DNA from: Coprinopsis marcescibilis
Taxonomy: Eukaryota; Basidiomycota; Agaricomycetes; Agaricales; Psathyrellaceae
Direction of reading: 5' to 3'
Assembly: GCA_004369085.1 (NCBI GenBank)
Contig: ML210150.1
Coordinates: 62,001 to 126,000, forward strand
DNA length: 64,000 nucleotides
Shown here piece after piece: positions 21,303-32,675 of this stretch. A program made the position numbers and the translations under genes. The notes beneath the pieces were generated by a model. That model was not told the DNA's origin, did not search any database, and worked only from the letters and a program-made list of their open reading frames with translations. Position 1 is the stretch's first letter. Every line of letters starts with the position of its first letter.

Positions 21303-23509
21303 ATGCGAGCCGCTTTGCTGCTTTGGTGAAAGGTGCTATTTCTTAACCCGCACTGTTGCTGTTGTGGCCACTCACCGGTTGTTCCCAACATTCTCCACGT
21401 TTTGCCAGGCTCTATTTCACAACATTCCTTTCCCATCCCGCTCCTTCACCGAACACGCTGAATGTACCCGGCTCCCCTCTTGGCACCAACCCACCCATTC
21501 GTTGTCGACCTCGCGCAGGCCCTGGTGCATCCCCCGAGGATGAAGATGCACACTACTATTACTTCACAATCGATGACCAACTCCTTTATCTATCATTCTT
21601 TCAGGACTGGGGCCCACTAAATCTCGCAATGGTCTACAAAGCCTGCATCCTGATTCATGAACTCCTCGAGGTATGGCCAGGCATCCTTGTGCCACCAAAC
21701 ACGTGTTGTTGACAATTGTGATATTTCAGGATAAGGAACTGGCAAACCACAGGCTGGTGCTGTACTCCTCGAGTGATCCTAGGCGAAAGGCTAACGCCGC
21801 ATTGCTTATGGCTCTATATGTCGTAAGTTTCTCTGGTAACTTGTGTTTTGTTATTGTCATTCATATCGGCTTCGGTAGATGATCGTGCAAAGACGTGCAC
21901 CCTGGGAAGCCTTCCACCCAATAGCGGAGATAGAGTTCATGCCTTTCAGGGACGCAGGAAGAGGACCTTCAGACTTCAACCTGAACATTCAGGACTGCCT
22001 CTGGGGGATTTGGAAGGCCATGCAACATGGGTTATGCGATATGAACGAGTTCAGTGTGGAGGAATATGAATACTATGAGAAGGTGGAGAACGGGGACTGG
22101 AACTGGTTAACTCCGGGCTTCATTGCATTTGCCTCTCCGGTAGACACGAATTGGTTGAAGTTGCAAAAGGAGGGCAAGAACGCTAAATCTCCAGGCATGT
22201 CACGCTCGACATCTGGAAGTAGCAACCTCGCTTTGCAAAGGAAACTCCCGACCCCATTCCAGAATTGCCTGGAATACTTCCAAAAGCGAAACATCAAACT
22301 CGTTGTTCGCTTGAACACAGAGCTATACGACAGCAAAACGTTCCTTGACCATGGGATTGATCATTTGGAGCTGTACTTCGACGACGGTACAAACCCCACC
22401 GACGAAATTGTTCGTACATTCTTGGACGTATCCGACAAGATCATTGAGAGCGGCGGTGTGGTAGCGGTTCATGTACGTGGCATTTTGTTTCTGTCCTATC
22501 CTCCGTCGGTGTTGACTCTCAGTAGTGCAAAGCTGGGCTTGGTCGTACAGGAACCCTTATTGGTGCATATCTTATCTGGAAGTATGGGTTCACAGCAAGC
22601 GAAGCCATCGCATTTATGCGAATTGTTCGTCCCGGAAGCGTTGTAGGACCCCAGCAACAGTACATGTACTTGAAACAGCTGGAATGGACGAAATGGGCCG
22701 CGCTAGACGAGATTAAGCGGAACAAGGAGCAAGACACAGTCCCATCGGCGCCTACGACCGCTGTCGCAGCTCCTGCAACACCCCCCGCGGAGTCCGACGA
22801 GGATAGAGCCACGCCACCGATGAACACTCTTTCATTGCCCCCAGTAACCCCAAGTCGACACGTCGCTGTGGCAGCGGCCAAGGCCATGGACATCGCCCCT
22901 CCAGGCCAACCACGCAAAACCCCTAACGCCAAACGAGTGGCCCAAGTCCTTGAAGAAGACGACGACGAAGAAAATGATGTTCTCCCAGCCCTCAATGTCG
23001 TTCCAGCAGCGAAGAAAGCCAGAACGTCACACCCTCGAGCTTTGACAAACTCGGAGCAGATAACTCGAGTGACGCGATCTAGTATAGACAGATCGAACGT
23101 CAGGAAACCCCCAATCACATCTCGCGCGCTAGATTCGCCCGTCAAAGGGACTCGACAGCCTGCCAACAAGATCCCCCGCCTCGCTCCTTCATCTCGACCC
23201 GTCACCCGAGCGGCGGCTGCGCAACGAGCAGTCCCAGTGCCATCCCTCCGAAATCCACGAAATGGAAACCCTGCCCCATCACCGACCCCCTCTCGATTAC
23301 CAACACTGATACCCAGCAAGCGACATCAATCTACCCTGAGTGAATCGAATCCTGCGATCCACCACAAGAAGAAGGCGGGTGCTTCTGATGCATGGGTAAA
23401 TAACAATCCTGCCGCGGTCGTTGTTCCAGCCTCGAAATCAACTCGCCCTGGTCTAAGGCCGATTAGACGACGGAGGAGCAGTTTCAGCAACGCGGATATC
23501 GTTGCATGA
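21303..23509 (+). CDS. CDC14: Cdc14 dual-specificity phosphatase
   Basis: Encodes the Cdc14 phosphatase, which removes phosphates from Cdk substrates at mitotic exit and in cytokinesis. The N-terminal domain is clear: [52 protein letters not shown] and [16 protein letters not shown]. The catalytic domain includes [25 protein letters not shown] and the loop [20 protein letters not shown] (HCX5R), followed by [22 protein letters not shown] basic, Ser/Pro-rich tail carries likely nuclear localisation signals. An intron (22473-22525) falls exactly between the loop His and catalytic Cys codons. The 5' end is unresolved: an ATG at 21303 with a GT-AG intron reaches LYFTTF in phase, but that N-terminus is short, so an upstream exon is possible. 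Confidence 0.85.
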
Positions 23510-23774
23510 TTTCTTTCTACTTATTGGGCTTTTGGTTATTTTCAGTGCCTGGTTGATGCTTCGTTCATATTTCTCTCCATCCAACCGCATTGATTTCGCA
23601 TTTATGCATGCACCCTTAAACTATGTTCCTCGCATTTGCAACGCATCATCTTTTGGACTGGTTTCCATCAAAGCATGACACTGTATTTTTACAAAATGCT
23701 GCATCGTACTAGGTGGCAATCGCACACTATAATATATCATATCGCTTGGCTTATTTACTGACGTCGAGTATTAC
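23510..23774. other. Convergent 3' intergenic region
   Basis: 265 bp, AT-rich, between the stop codons of Cdc14 and uroporphyrinogen decarboxylase. No gene is visible. Confidence 0.5.
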
Positions 23775-25056
23775 CTAGTTTGTAGAACTTGAATACTTGT
23801 GAACACATTCCAAGAACCAGCGCATGTCCTCAGGATCTACTCCGGGGGTGATTCCATGTCCAAGATTTGCGATCCAACCGCCTTCACTCGAACGGAATGC
23901 TTGGGACATCCGCTTGACTGTTTCTTCGATTGCGTCCCGACCACCATATAAAACGTTGGGGTCCATGTTTCCTTGCAAGGTTATCTTGGGACCTACGAGA
24001 CAGCGGGCCTCAACCGGGTCGATGCACCAGTCGATGCCCAGGACGTCGTATCCTCCCTCCTCAGCTAACTGCTTCAATGCATGGTTTGCACCCTTGGCGA
24101 ATAGAATCAAAGGGACACTGGGGAGCCCTTCATCTGAGAGGCGTTGGCGAACTGATCTTGAAATGTGTTGCAGTGTAGGGAATGTAAACACTCCGAAGTC
24201 GTAAGGAGATAGCTCCCCTGCCCACGAATCAAACACTTGCAGCAGCTGGAGTTCAATGGCCGTGGTCAGAGCTACGCTGCGGGAATTACGGGAAGGACAT
24301 TACCTGAGCACCGGCCTTGACTTGCCCGACCAAGAAGTCGACGCAGACGTCCGCAATCCGCTTCAACAGCGCTTTCGACTCCTCTGGATATTTGAACAGC
24401 CAAGTCTTGGCTTTCTGAAGGGTCTTGCTGCCACCACCTTCTATCATGTAGGAGAAGAGCGTCCAGGGAGCTCCGCAGAACCCAATCAGAGGAACAATTC
24501 CGTCGAGTTCTTTGCGCGTTTGAGTGATAGCTTCGAAGACGTATCCCAGTTCCTTGTTAACGTCCACTTCGGTCCTGAGCTTGCTCACATCCGAGGGCGT
24601 CACGAGGGGCTCAGGAAAAAATGGGCCGGGATTCATGAGCACCTCCATACCGAGCGCCTGGGGAACGACCAGGATGTCGCTGAAGATGATGGATCCATCC
24701 AAGAGTCCACGATATCGGCGGATCGGTTGAGCGGTGACCTCTGTGGCGAGTGCTGGAGTGCGACAGACTTCGAAAAACTCATGCGATTCGCGCACTTTTC
24801 GAAACTCTTTTTCAGGTAGGTGGCAGCAAAGGTCAGGTCTTTTCAATCAGGTGTTCTCTGGCAAACTAGCTTTACCAGGAAGATAGCGACCGGCCTGTCT
24901 CATCACCCAGACAGGTGCCCGTTCTGTGGGTTCGCCTTGACACCAGAAGAGAGAAAGTTTCAGCGACGTGAATTTGCAAGGTTAGAGAATGTGTTGGTTA
25001 CCTCTGGCAGCGCGAAGCAGTAAATCATTTTTCATAGGAGGGAATTCGGTAGTCAT
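23775..25056 (-). CDS. HEM12: Uroporphyrinogen decarboxylase (haem biosynthesis)
   Basis: Fifth enzyme of haem synthesis; it removes four acetate carboxyls from uroporphyrinogen III to give coproporphyrinogen III in the cytosol. The first exon ([19 protein letters not shown]) splices to [13 protein letters not shown], which is family signature 1, and then [18 protein letters not shown]. The active-site region reads AAIIFSDIL-like [17 protein letters not shown]. Signature 2 is [19 protein letters not shown]. The end carries [25 protein letters not shown] and [18 protein letters not shown]. About 370 residues, normal. Three introns, all GT-AG. The ATG at 25056 opens the family N-terminus. A TATA-like word lies about 60 bp upstream. 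Confidence 0.93.
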
Positions 25057-25111
25057 GGTTCTGGTTTGAGAAGGTTGGAACTTGTGGGTTAAGTTGGAGA
25101 TTTCCCAGAGA

Positions 25112-25118
25112 CTTTATA
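25112..25118 (-). promoter_or_regulatory. TATA-like box of HEM12
   Basis: The minus strand reads TATAAAG 56-62 bp upstream of the HEM12 start codon. Plausible core promoter element. Confidence 0.35.
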
Positions 25119-25415
25119 GGGTTCTAGCTGCGTCAAATCGGCTGGCAGGAGGGTACAATAGCCGTCGCACATCTCTCACACTGCGGATATTGATAATTGG
25201 GGCAGGGTAGATGCGCAGATATCACGTGTGGGACAGCGGCCAGATTGACGCCCGCGCATTCAAGAAGCAATTCAAGGTTGGACCTGTCTTGCCGTGTCAC
25301 ATCAAGGTACTTCAAAAGCTTCAAAGCTATACAGCCCTGCTGTCGCTCTGTGCTGAAGCCTGATCTAGAAGAGTCCATAATGTCACTCAGCCCAGAATCT
25401 CTCGTAGATGAGTAG

Positions 25416-26121
25416 GATCTACCTCAAACTGTAAAGAACAACCCCGCTCAAGTACACATCAGCTTCAAGAAGTCTGGAGGACAAGAACGCCTCCAGAAAG
25501 AAATAGAGAAACAGTTTCAAAGCGATGTACGCCGACACAGCCAAAGAACTCCTCTGGGACGGGAATGACCATCATTGTCAGGAATTTATAGGGACCCTCC
25601 AAAAACAAATCGAGGGAATTATCCGAGGACGCATGCAGAGCGAGGAAATGATGACCTATCTCCCGCCTGACATCAGTTTCGGTGTGCTTCAGCAGGAAAT
25701 CAACAAGCCAGTGCCTTCCACTTCGCCTTGTCAGGAAATGCTCTAAACACATGGCTAACCACTCCAGGGACGGAGTCGTTGATCGTTTCATCAATGAAGA
25801 GTTCATGACCAAAATCTTTCAAGAAAAGTCTTTCCAGGACAACTTGACCGCGTCGCTCGAAAAGCTCATCAAGCCGAATCTCGAAACCTTTCTTGCAAGC
25901 AGCGAGGGTTCGTACAATGTAGTACTTGAATGACTGTTGACCATGCTTACCCTATTTTCTCCGCTGCATTGACTGCAGGACGATCTAACTCTAACGTGCC
26001 TGAAGAAGGGCAGATCATGCCATCCACCTCCGAGTCAAAGGAGAGCCCTACTCCCGCAGTTCCAGCTCCCCGGGACGGAAAAGGAGCTGGAGATGATAAT
26101 GACAAGATGGATATTCAATAA
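25416..26121 (+). CDS. Probable Shg1/BOD1-like subunit of the Set1/COMPASS complex (5' end unresolved)
   Basis: The conserved part begins DLPQTVKNNPAQVHISFKKS and continues with GGQERLQKEIEKQFQSD, EFIGTLQKQIEGIIRGRMQSEE and a second helical block VVDRFINEEFMTKIFQEKSF. This resembles the COMPASS Shg1/BOD1 domain (an FKKSGEFDRLRRELL-like motif, then helices ending in a capped RFPxV-like region). The acidic tail ends DDNDKMDIQ. The start is unclear: an in-frame TAG at 25413-25415 directly precedes the domain and doubles as a 3' splice site, so a short upstream exon, perhaps starting at 25211, is needed. The third junction works only with a GC donor at 25707. Assignment is from memory of the family and is moderate. 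Confidence 0.5.
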
Positions 26122-26339
26122 GCCCCTACCCTCTAGGGGACCTATATTTTCTCAGTACTCAATAGATACAAATGTGTACTCTATGTCACTAGTCAGTATT
26201 ACCCCGCAGAAGAATTTACAGATGCCTCCCAGTTACTATTGAAATACAACCTCGTAACCGCAGATGTAAAGGTACAGTTCAAGAATGCGGTCATGGTAAG
26301 ATAATGTTAGATTAAGTATCGTGTAGGCTAAAGGTCATA

Positions 26340-28453
26340 TCAATTCAAGTCATCGCATTGGATTAACGAAACCGCCTTTTCTGAGCGAGGCCTTATGGAG
26401 CATCTGAACGGTTTCGGATGACTGGCATAATCCACAGAAATGAGCCACATCCAGGAAGAGTAAACGGGAGAAAGAAGCGAACCTAATCGTTCCTGTGGTG
26501 TTGTCATGCACTGGTTCGATTACAACCCCGTTCTCGATGACCTTGGAAACGTCTACCACAGCTAATGCGGTGGCGCACATGATGAAGAGCGTACTATCGG
26601 CCATATGTATGCCTGCAACAGATGTCAGTTAAGTATTCATCGTAAGCCTTACTGGCAAGACCACGCACCTGGGCAAGTCCTGCAATACCAAGGTCAGCTG
26701 ACAGAAGGAAAACGAACAGAATCGGCTACTGACCGTCTCCCGAAACCGAAGCAGATCTCTTTCGGGTCCATTTCAGCTGCCCGGCCATCGCACGCTAAGA
26801 ACCGATCCGGGTTGAATCTCATTGGATCCCTGTATATCCGTGGATCATGAGTGAGTTTCCTGTTCTTAGCAGTTAGCTTGGTGTCGGTCGTGCCATGAAC
26901 AAGTAAGCTGACCAGATATTCGGAATCACCAGTGTGCCTTTGGGGATGTAGTGCCCTTCGTGGACATCGTCTTGGATTGCCCGATGAGGAACGGCTAGGA
27001 AGTGAAGTCAGTGCGGCGGCGGGCCAAATCTGGTTAATGCGCACCTGTCGGTACTACCGAGTTCCACCGCAACACTTCCTTCACTAGCGCGTTAAGATAC
27101 GGCAAGTTTTCCCGATCGGAAAAGGCAGGCAACCTATCGGTGCCGACCACAGTGTCGATCTCTCGTTGGGCCTTTTTAGCAACGTCCGGGTGTATTGCGA
27201 TAGCCAGAAAGAAGGCGTAAAGCGCTGATACGGTCTGAACGCGCAAATCTGAGCATCTGTTCCGATAGTTATCAGATCGATAGACCTACGGTATCGGCAG
27301 CACCTGTTGATTCGTTAATCACAGCGATAGGAGCGAGATGAGTTGATTACCTGAATATAGACTCGCAGCGCTCCATTTCAAATCAAACTCTTCCTCAGGC
27401 GAGAGATGCTTATTCTCCAGCATGACCGACGTGAAGGAGACTTGGGCGACTCCATTGGCCTATTGGAAAACGTGAATGAGCATTTCAGCGCGGGTCGAAG
27501 TTCCCTACCAGTTGTTGCTTTACAAATGCGTAAGGTTGCTCCACCATTTGCACAAGCGTTTGGGACCACTCGTTGGCTCGACTGCGGAAGCCAGCACCAG
27601 GGAACCATACTGGAAGATGTTTTACTGCGCGAAATGTCAATAAGTCCTTGAATGAGGAGGGAAAGCATACTTACATGCAGGAATGACGTCGACCAGCCAT
27701 CCTCCAGGGGCAGTTGCCAGCGAAAACTGCTCAGTTGCGCGACCAGCCAGCTCTACAAAAGGATCATTGGTCTCTCTGACTTCGTAGCCATGCGAAATCT
27801 TGAGAATGACTGCCCCAACGGCCCTAAATGTGGCGTCAACACGGCTACTCATGTTCCAGACACAAGCAAATCACCAGCGTATATGTCCAGAGAGATCGTC
27901 GGGTTTGGCAACCAATCGTCTGATAAACCGACGAGTCTCAAACTCTTCAACCGGGGCGAAACGTTTCATGGCAAATGGGCTGCCAATTAGCTGGTGAAAA
28001 AGTTTCCGAAATCGACGGAATCTATCGCCGTAAGGGATGAGAACTAGCGTGTTTTTCCAACCGACGAGTTCGCCTCCCATCTGGAGCACCGGACGGTCAG
28101 AGTAAATCGCGCTCTTCTTGTCCAGCATGTCGCAAGCTGTTTTAACAGAGTTAAGAATGACAAGTGGTTGCCCCAGTACTGTCACGGAGCAGATGTCACC
28201 TGCATAAATACGCGCCCAGATGAGTGTGGTCCGCTCAGCAAGAGAAATAATACTCACCCCACTCCTCGCCCCAACGAGCGAATGTAAGCCATTCCTGCTC
28301 TGAGGGCATGTCCAACAGGTTTCCTATTAGAGGAAAACCTTTGGGTCCCGGTGGCAAGCGAAGCAAAGTCCTCGAAAGCAGAAATCTCTTGACGAGAAAT
28401 AAAACAAGGATAACCAATAGAACCGCCACAGAGAGAGGACACGTAGGGGCCAT
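26340..28453 (-). CDS. Cytochrome P450 monooxygenase (OrdA-like, class II)
   Basis: A membrane-anchored P450 of about 510 residues. The N-terminal anchor ([19 protein letters not shown]) is followed by the hinge [20 protein letters not shown]. Helix C is present in [17 protein letters not shown]. Helix I reads [17 protein letters not shown], the ExxR motif EVLRW, the PERF-like FNPDRFL and the haem loop FGFGRRTCPGIHMADS. Helix I residues AADT come from a 14-nt exon (27290-27303), and the Cys ligand from an 11-nt exon (26669-26679). The true end is beyond the apparent stop: TIS joins [20 protein letters not shown] after a final intron, stop at 26340. An in-frame TGA near 27478 lies in an intron. 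The substrate is unknown; the family hydroxylates hydrophobic compounds. Confidence 0.88.
26669..26679 (-). other. 11-nt micro-exon carrying the haem-ligand cysteine
   Basis: Minus strand: an AG acceptor, GACTTGCCCAG, then a GT donor. Joined to flanking exons it completes FGFGRRTCPGIHMA. Without it the haem-binding Cys is lost. Confidence 0.8.
27290..27303 (-). other. 14-nt micro-exon of the P450 helix I motif
   Basis: Minus strand: an AG acceptor, GTGCTGCCGATACC, then a GT donor. It supplies residues of the oxygen-activation motif AADTT between YS and VSALY in the spliced frame. Confidence 0.75.
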
Positions 28454-29685
28454 GACTGTTGAATGTCGAGGGAGGGGGATACAACCTGAAAAAATCGAGC
28501 CTACAAGCATCAACGACCTGGAGATTTAAGTAAAAATATCAAGCTTTGGGATAGGATCAATACCGATCTGGTTTGGGGAATGTGATGTTCCATTAGAGAA
28601 GGTTGGTCAAAATGGTTGAAAGAAGTCCGCGGTGTCGTACCTTGCCGTTCTAGATCTGGTTAGCGCACGGCCACGAGGTGGAAACAGACGTTACTAGGGC
28701 GCGATTTACACTTTTCCAGTATTACTCTGGAAATGAATTAGCCACATTCTGACCGGGTTTCCCATCGTCCTGTACCTCTAGGGATGGCATGACCAGACAC
28801 GGTGCGCGACAGAGGCACAGCAGCTTTGAGCATGATGGCCAGCAGGGGATTTGCAGAAGGTCACCATGAGGCCGCATCGCTCGAAAGACACCAGGAGTGC
28901 ATAGACTGATCAGCGATGTTGTTTGCAGTCGAGTAAGGTTGAGTGCGATTTGAGCATATTCTATAGATCGATTCCTGACAGATGACTTGTCGCAAATCCC
29001 GACTTATCGCTCCGAAGACAATCTCTAGAGGCCAAGTTTGAGGGGTTGGCAGTGCAGATACCGAGAAAATGAAGGGTTCCCTCCGATCTTGCTCCAGTAC
29101 AGGTCATATAGAGTTCACAGGCAGATCTGCAAGCTTCAATGGGCGACGTCTATGGGAAGAAGGTGTTTCGCAACCCGGTGTAGATCAGAAAGGTATGTTT
29201 TCGACCTTGAGTGCCCAGGGCAATCGTAACGTAGTAGTGGCGTGCCTCAAGCACAAAGGTCAGTTAAAGGGATCCGACAAGTCGCGGATTTCGCCACCGA
29301 CCCTCGCATCACCAACTTTGATTTGCATTCGTCGGAGCCTCACTGCATGCGCTTTTATCGCACAACTTTCCACTACGATAATTAGGCAATAAACCTACCA
29401 TATGCAACATCCGCTATCAAAGCTTACAGATTACTACAAGGTAGTACAAGAGCACAAATTGCTATTCAAGTTCAGAAGGTTCAAGAATGGGTGTTGACGG
29501 ACGTCAATACGTCCTAATATATATAGAAATACAATGATTCCCCGACATGGTTCCTCCAAGATGAGTAGGCAGTATATTACAGTGTGATGAGATTCATAGG
29601 TTGGTTGAGAAATAAAAAGGTCATGTAAGGTTCGTCTGAGAGTCCGTCATGCGCATGACATGCAAGCCTTAAGCTGACCCATCTG
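28454..29685. other. Gene-free stretch
   Basis: About 1.2 kb between the P450 promoter side and the 3' end of the next minus-strand gene. Only short unrelated frames occur. No terminal repeats, RNA gene or recognisable remnant protein was found. The first part presumably holds the P450 promoter. Confidence 0.5.
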
Positions 29686-31815
29686 TTACCGCTGACTGGG
29701 AGCAGCACACTGTGTCAGTAAAGAAAGGGGGACTTTCACAGGAGATAACTTTACATCTGGTTCGTCCTCTGGAGTTCTACTGGGGCTGGGGTACTCCTGC
29801 ATGGTGTCGATCTTGATGGAAATATTTGTCTGGCGCTGATTTGTGCGGTTAGTCTGGTCGGATGCTGCAATATTAGTTGAACCAGGTACCATAGAGGTCA
29901 GCTCCTTTGAGCCGGACTTGGCGAACGACTGTAATGAAAAGGACAATTCATCGCCATCTTCACCGAGTCCGCGGATGCTCTTCCGAGCATTCAATGTGGC
30001 CAGCACAGAGTTACTATACACTGCGGCGGGACCGGGATGAGCGATCTGGAGGGGAATGTTTAAAGCGAGCAACGCACGTCGTCCAATGCTAAAGTAGAAC
30101 GCGACGTAAATCAGGGTCTGACCCCACGCCAGTATCTAGTGAAATGTCAGCGGAAGAGCTACCGACGAAAAGTCGACGACTCACGGAGACTAAAGATCCG
30201 ATTGCACAGAGGCTGGTCAAGAAACCTGTGCTCACGGTGAATAATATCTGAACGCGTTCGGGGGTTAAATTCAATTGAGTCATTTGTTAGCGCAGAAGAG
30301 AACTAACCAGTCTACTGATCATGGTATCCGACCTGATTTTAAGGTGGACTTAGATGAAATCACAGAGCATGAGGGGGAAAGCCTAACTTTTTGAAGCCTG
30401 TGCGAGAGCGACTGAGGAAATAGAACAAAGCACCCGCTATGAAGACGTCGACAACAACACCAACGATGTTCACAGAGATGGATAGACCCTACGTCGGTAT
30501 CAGCAACAACTCCATTTCGAGCGGTCCCTAAGGTTCCTACCTTAAGATTACCCAAATCTGCCCATGTGTGCAGCTTCATACTGAGAGAGCAGACTTGAGC
30601 GAGAGTTATAAGGCGGCATTTGAGTATACTTACGATTGAACTGTGAAGGCTATAACCCAGCTGTTAATCAGTTGGCGTAACATGGCAGAACTTGCGAAAC
30701 TTGCCAGCAGAGCATGCTGGAAATCATTGAGCAAGGCTCTCGCAGTGAAGAAAACCAATACCTACCAAATTCAGCCAACACAAGGGCTCCCTGCGAGAAT
30801 CAGAACCTTTGTTTAGCAGAGAGAGAGGCGAGTATGCACATACGATGGTTACTGTCAGAGGTATATTCTCGTTGCTTACTTTTTGGGCGGGCAGTTAGAA
30901 GGGTTCAAATGAATTCAGGAAGCCGCACACTTACGTCTCCAAACCCGCAACGTTAAAAAGCTGAAGAACGTCAGCCTATGAGAACTGAGATCTCTCGCTT
31001 GGTCAAGGAAAACTGACCCTTGCACGAGAAGGCCGATAAATCCCTAGGCAGGTTTAGACTGGGGAAACCAGAGACAAGGCGTAAGACTCACATTAAACAG
31101 AACCTCAAGCTAAAATTACGTGGTGGATTCAACGCCATTCGAGAAAGCGCCAGGAAATGAACTATACCAAGATGCTCCTATTGAATTTATCAGAAATGCT
31201 GGATGGACGTGGCCTAAGAACGACTGACCATACAAGATTCCCCAAGTTGGAAGGGTTATCATAATTCGAGATCACATAGTGATACACTGCCCCAGAGATG
31301 ATTTCAAAACCTTTGGACTCCCATAACCGTTGAGGATCAAAGGGTTCTTACCCGTGTGCGATATCAAGATTTGGTGGACAGTATCAAATAACCAAACCGC
31401 GCCAACCTATGGACGTTGTCACTATTTTTGGAAGGGACTGTGCAACATAACGGCCCTACCAACGATTTGATGTACCATACATCCTGATATTTCGTCAGAC
31501 ATAGGCCGTATCAGGGTTTGGACATGCATACCGTCCTATAATGATTGAAATAGTACCACGTTTGAACACAAGACACTGAGTTGACTTCAAAACGAGGTAT
31601 CATGCTTTTATAAGTTGCGCTCACCTCCGTATAAGCTGCGCAAAGGAAACTCGTTCAATCAATTCTGGAGCGTATCTAAAATTTCACCTACACAGACGCG
31701 CAAACGACGCCAATCAACGCAGCCCCCATGCTTAAAAGACTGTGAGTGTCATGACGATGGCCCGGTCGGAATCGACCTACCTATTGTCGACGACAATTCT
31801 CTGGTGGATATCCAT
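29686..31815 (-). CDS. DUF6534-like 7TM membrane protein of agaric fungi
   Basis: A heavily interrupted gene whose spliced product matches the agaric DUF6534-type membrane family. The start MDIHQRIVVDN splices to SLLSMGAALIGVVCASV, then through an 11-nt exon (31625-31635) to LYGVSCVQTWYYFNHYR. Further blocks include VYHYVISNYDNPSNLG-like residues, WADLGNLK, RVQILFTVSTGFLTSLCAIGSLVS, and the family-typical end YSNSVLATLNARKSIRG followed by a polar cytoplasmic tail. About seven hydrophobic segments are expected. The function of the family is unknown; the layout suggests a receptor or transporter. The gene has roughly a dozen introns, far more per kilobase than its housekeeping neighbours. Confidence 0.7.
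31625..31635 (-). other. 11-nt micro-exon of the DUF6534-like gene
   Basis: Minus strand: CAG acceptor, CTTATACGGAG, GT donor. It codes for LYG between ASV and VSCVQTWYY and restores the family sequence in phase. Confidence 0.65.
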
Positions 31816-32600
31816 GTTTGACTGGCGCGGGCTCCGGGAGTGAGAGGGAAGGAAGGGCAGCTGGAGTGTACCTAACAGCAAGGTCTTAAAGAGCATAACA
31901 CGCAGTGAAGAAGCCACACAAAGAATCTTCGCTAGATGCCCTCGACCTTAGTGTGCTGGCGTCCCAAATGCGGAGGTAAAAATTACTATTATCCTGGCCT
32001 TCGAGCTCGTTCGATGGGAAGCCTTCTTCCTTTGAGGCGTTGCGCCATCGGGTCCAGCGTACAAACAGCGAATCGATGAGGATCTCGTAGGGAGTACCTG
32101 GGACCTAATAGAGGTGATTGCAGCAGCTTCGGCAAATGACTAATTTGGCAGTCTTCCTTGAGCCTTTGTGGCACAATCGCAAATCGCACGATAAATGCAC
32201 CTGGTGTACATATAAATTGTGGTAAGGTTGGCTTCTTCAATAAGGGTAAGCTTAACTGATGATTCGCGTAAACAGCCTCCACGTTCCTTTGGGACAGTTT
32301 TCAAGTTTGAACCTGTTTGAACTCGCACCTTCGGGGGCATATTCCTAAAGCCCCTGCCAAGTCCTCAAGCTGACTTTTGAATAGACACGCCGGAGGTTTT
32401 GACTGAATTGAATGACCTGAAAGATACAGGCTCGATCAAATAATTCCTCGAGAGATGGGGCCTTGTTTCCACATCATTGTGTACTCGCGTTTCGAAATGA
32501 AGAAACTTAGAGAGAAAGCTAAGAAACTTTGGTGGTTTACTCTCAGGTGTGTCCATTACCTTGTCATCAGTGAACTGACGAGAGCATGATATATGATTTT
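31816..32600. other. Upstream region of the DUF6534-like gene
   Basis: About 800 bp without a supportable gene. Minus-strand frames of up to 97 codons show no domain or splice pattern. It begins with the promoter side of the membrane protein gene. Confidence 0.4.
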
Positions 32601-32607
32601 AGTGAAT

Positions 32608-32675
32608 ATAATCCTTTATAATCATCATAATCCCTTATAATCCCCATAATCGGCCCATCAACAGTGGTTATAATC
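32608..32675. repeat. Phased ATAATC repeat array
   Basis: The hexamer ATAATC occurs at 32608, 32618, 32627, 32637 and 32646, alternating 10- and 9-bp spacing, with a sixth copy at 32670. The spacer bases differ, so it is not a simple microsatellite. The period is close to one helical turn. Confidence 0.7.

Noticed and set aside
22519..23319. 266-codon minus-strand frame
   Set aside because: Antisense shadow of the Cdc14 tail; Ser/Ala/Gly-rich translation of its Pro/Arg/Ala codons.
27440..27490. In-frame TGA in the P450, suggesting a pseudogene
   Set aside because: It lies in a GT-AG intron; splicing joins QQL to [11 protein letters not shown] in phase.
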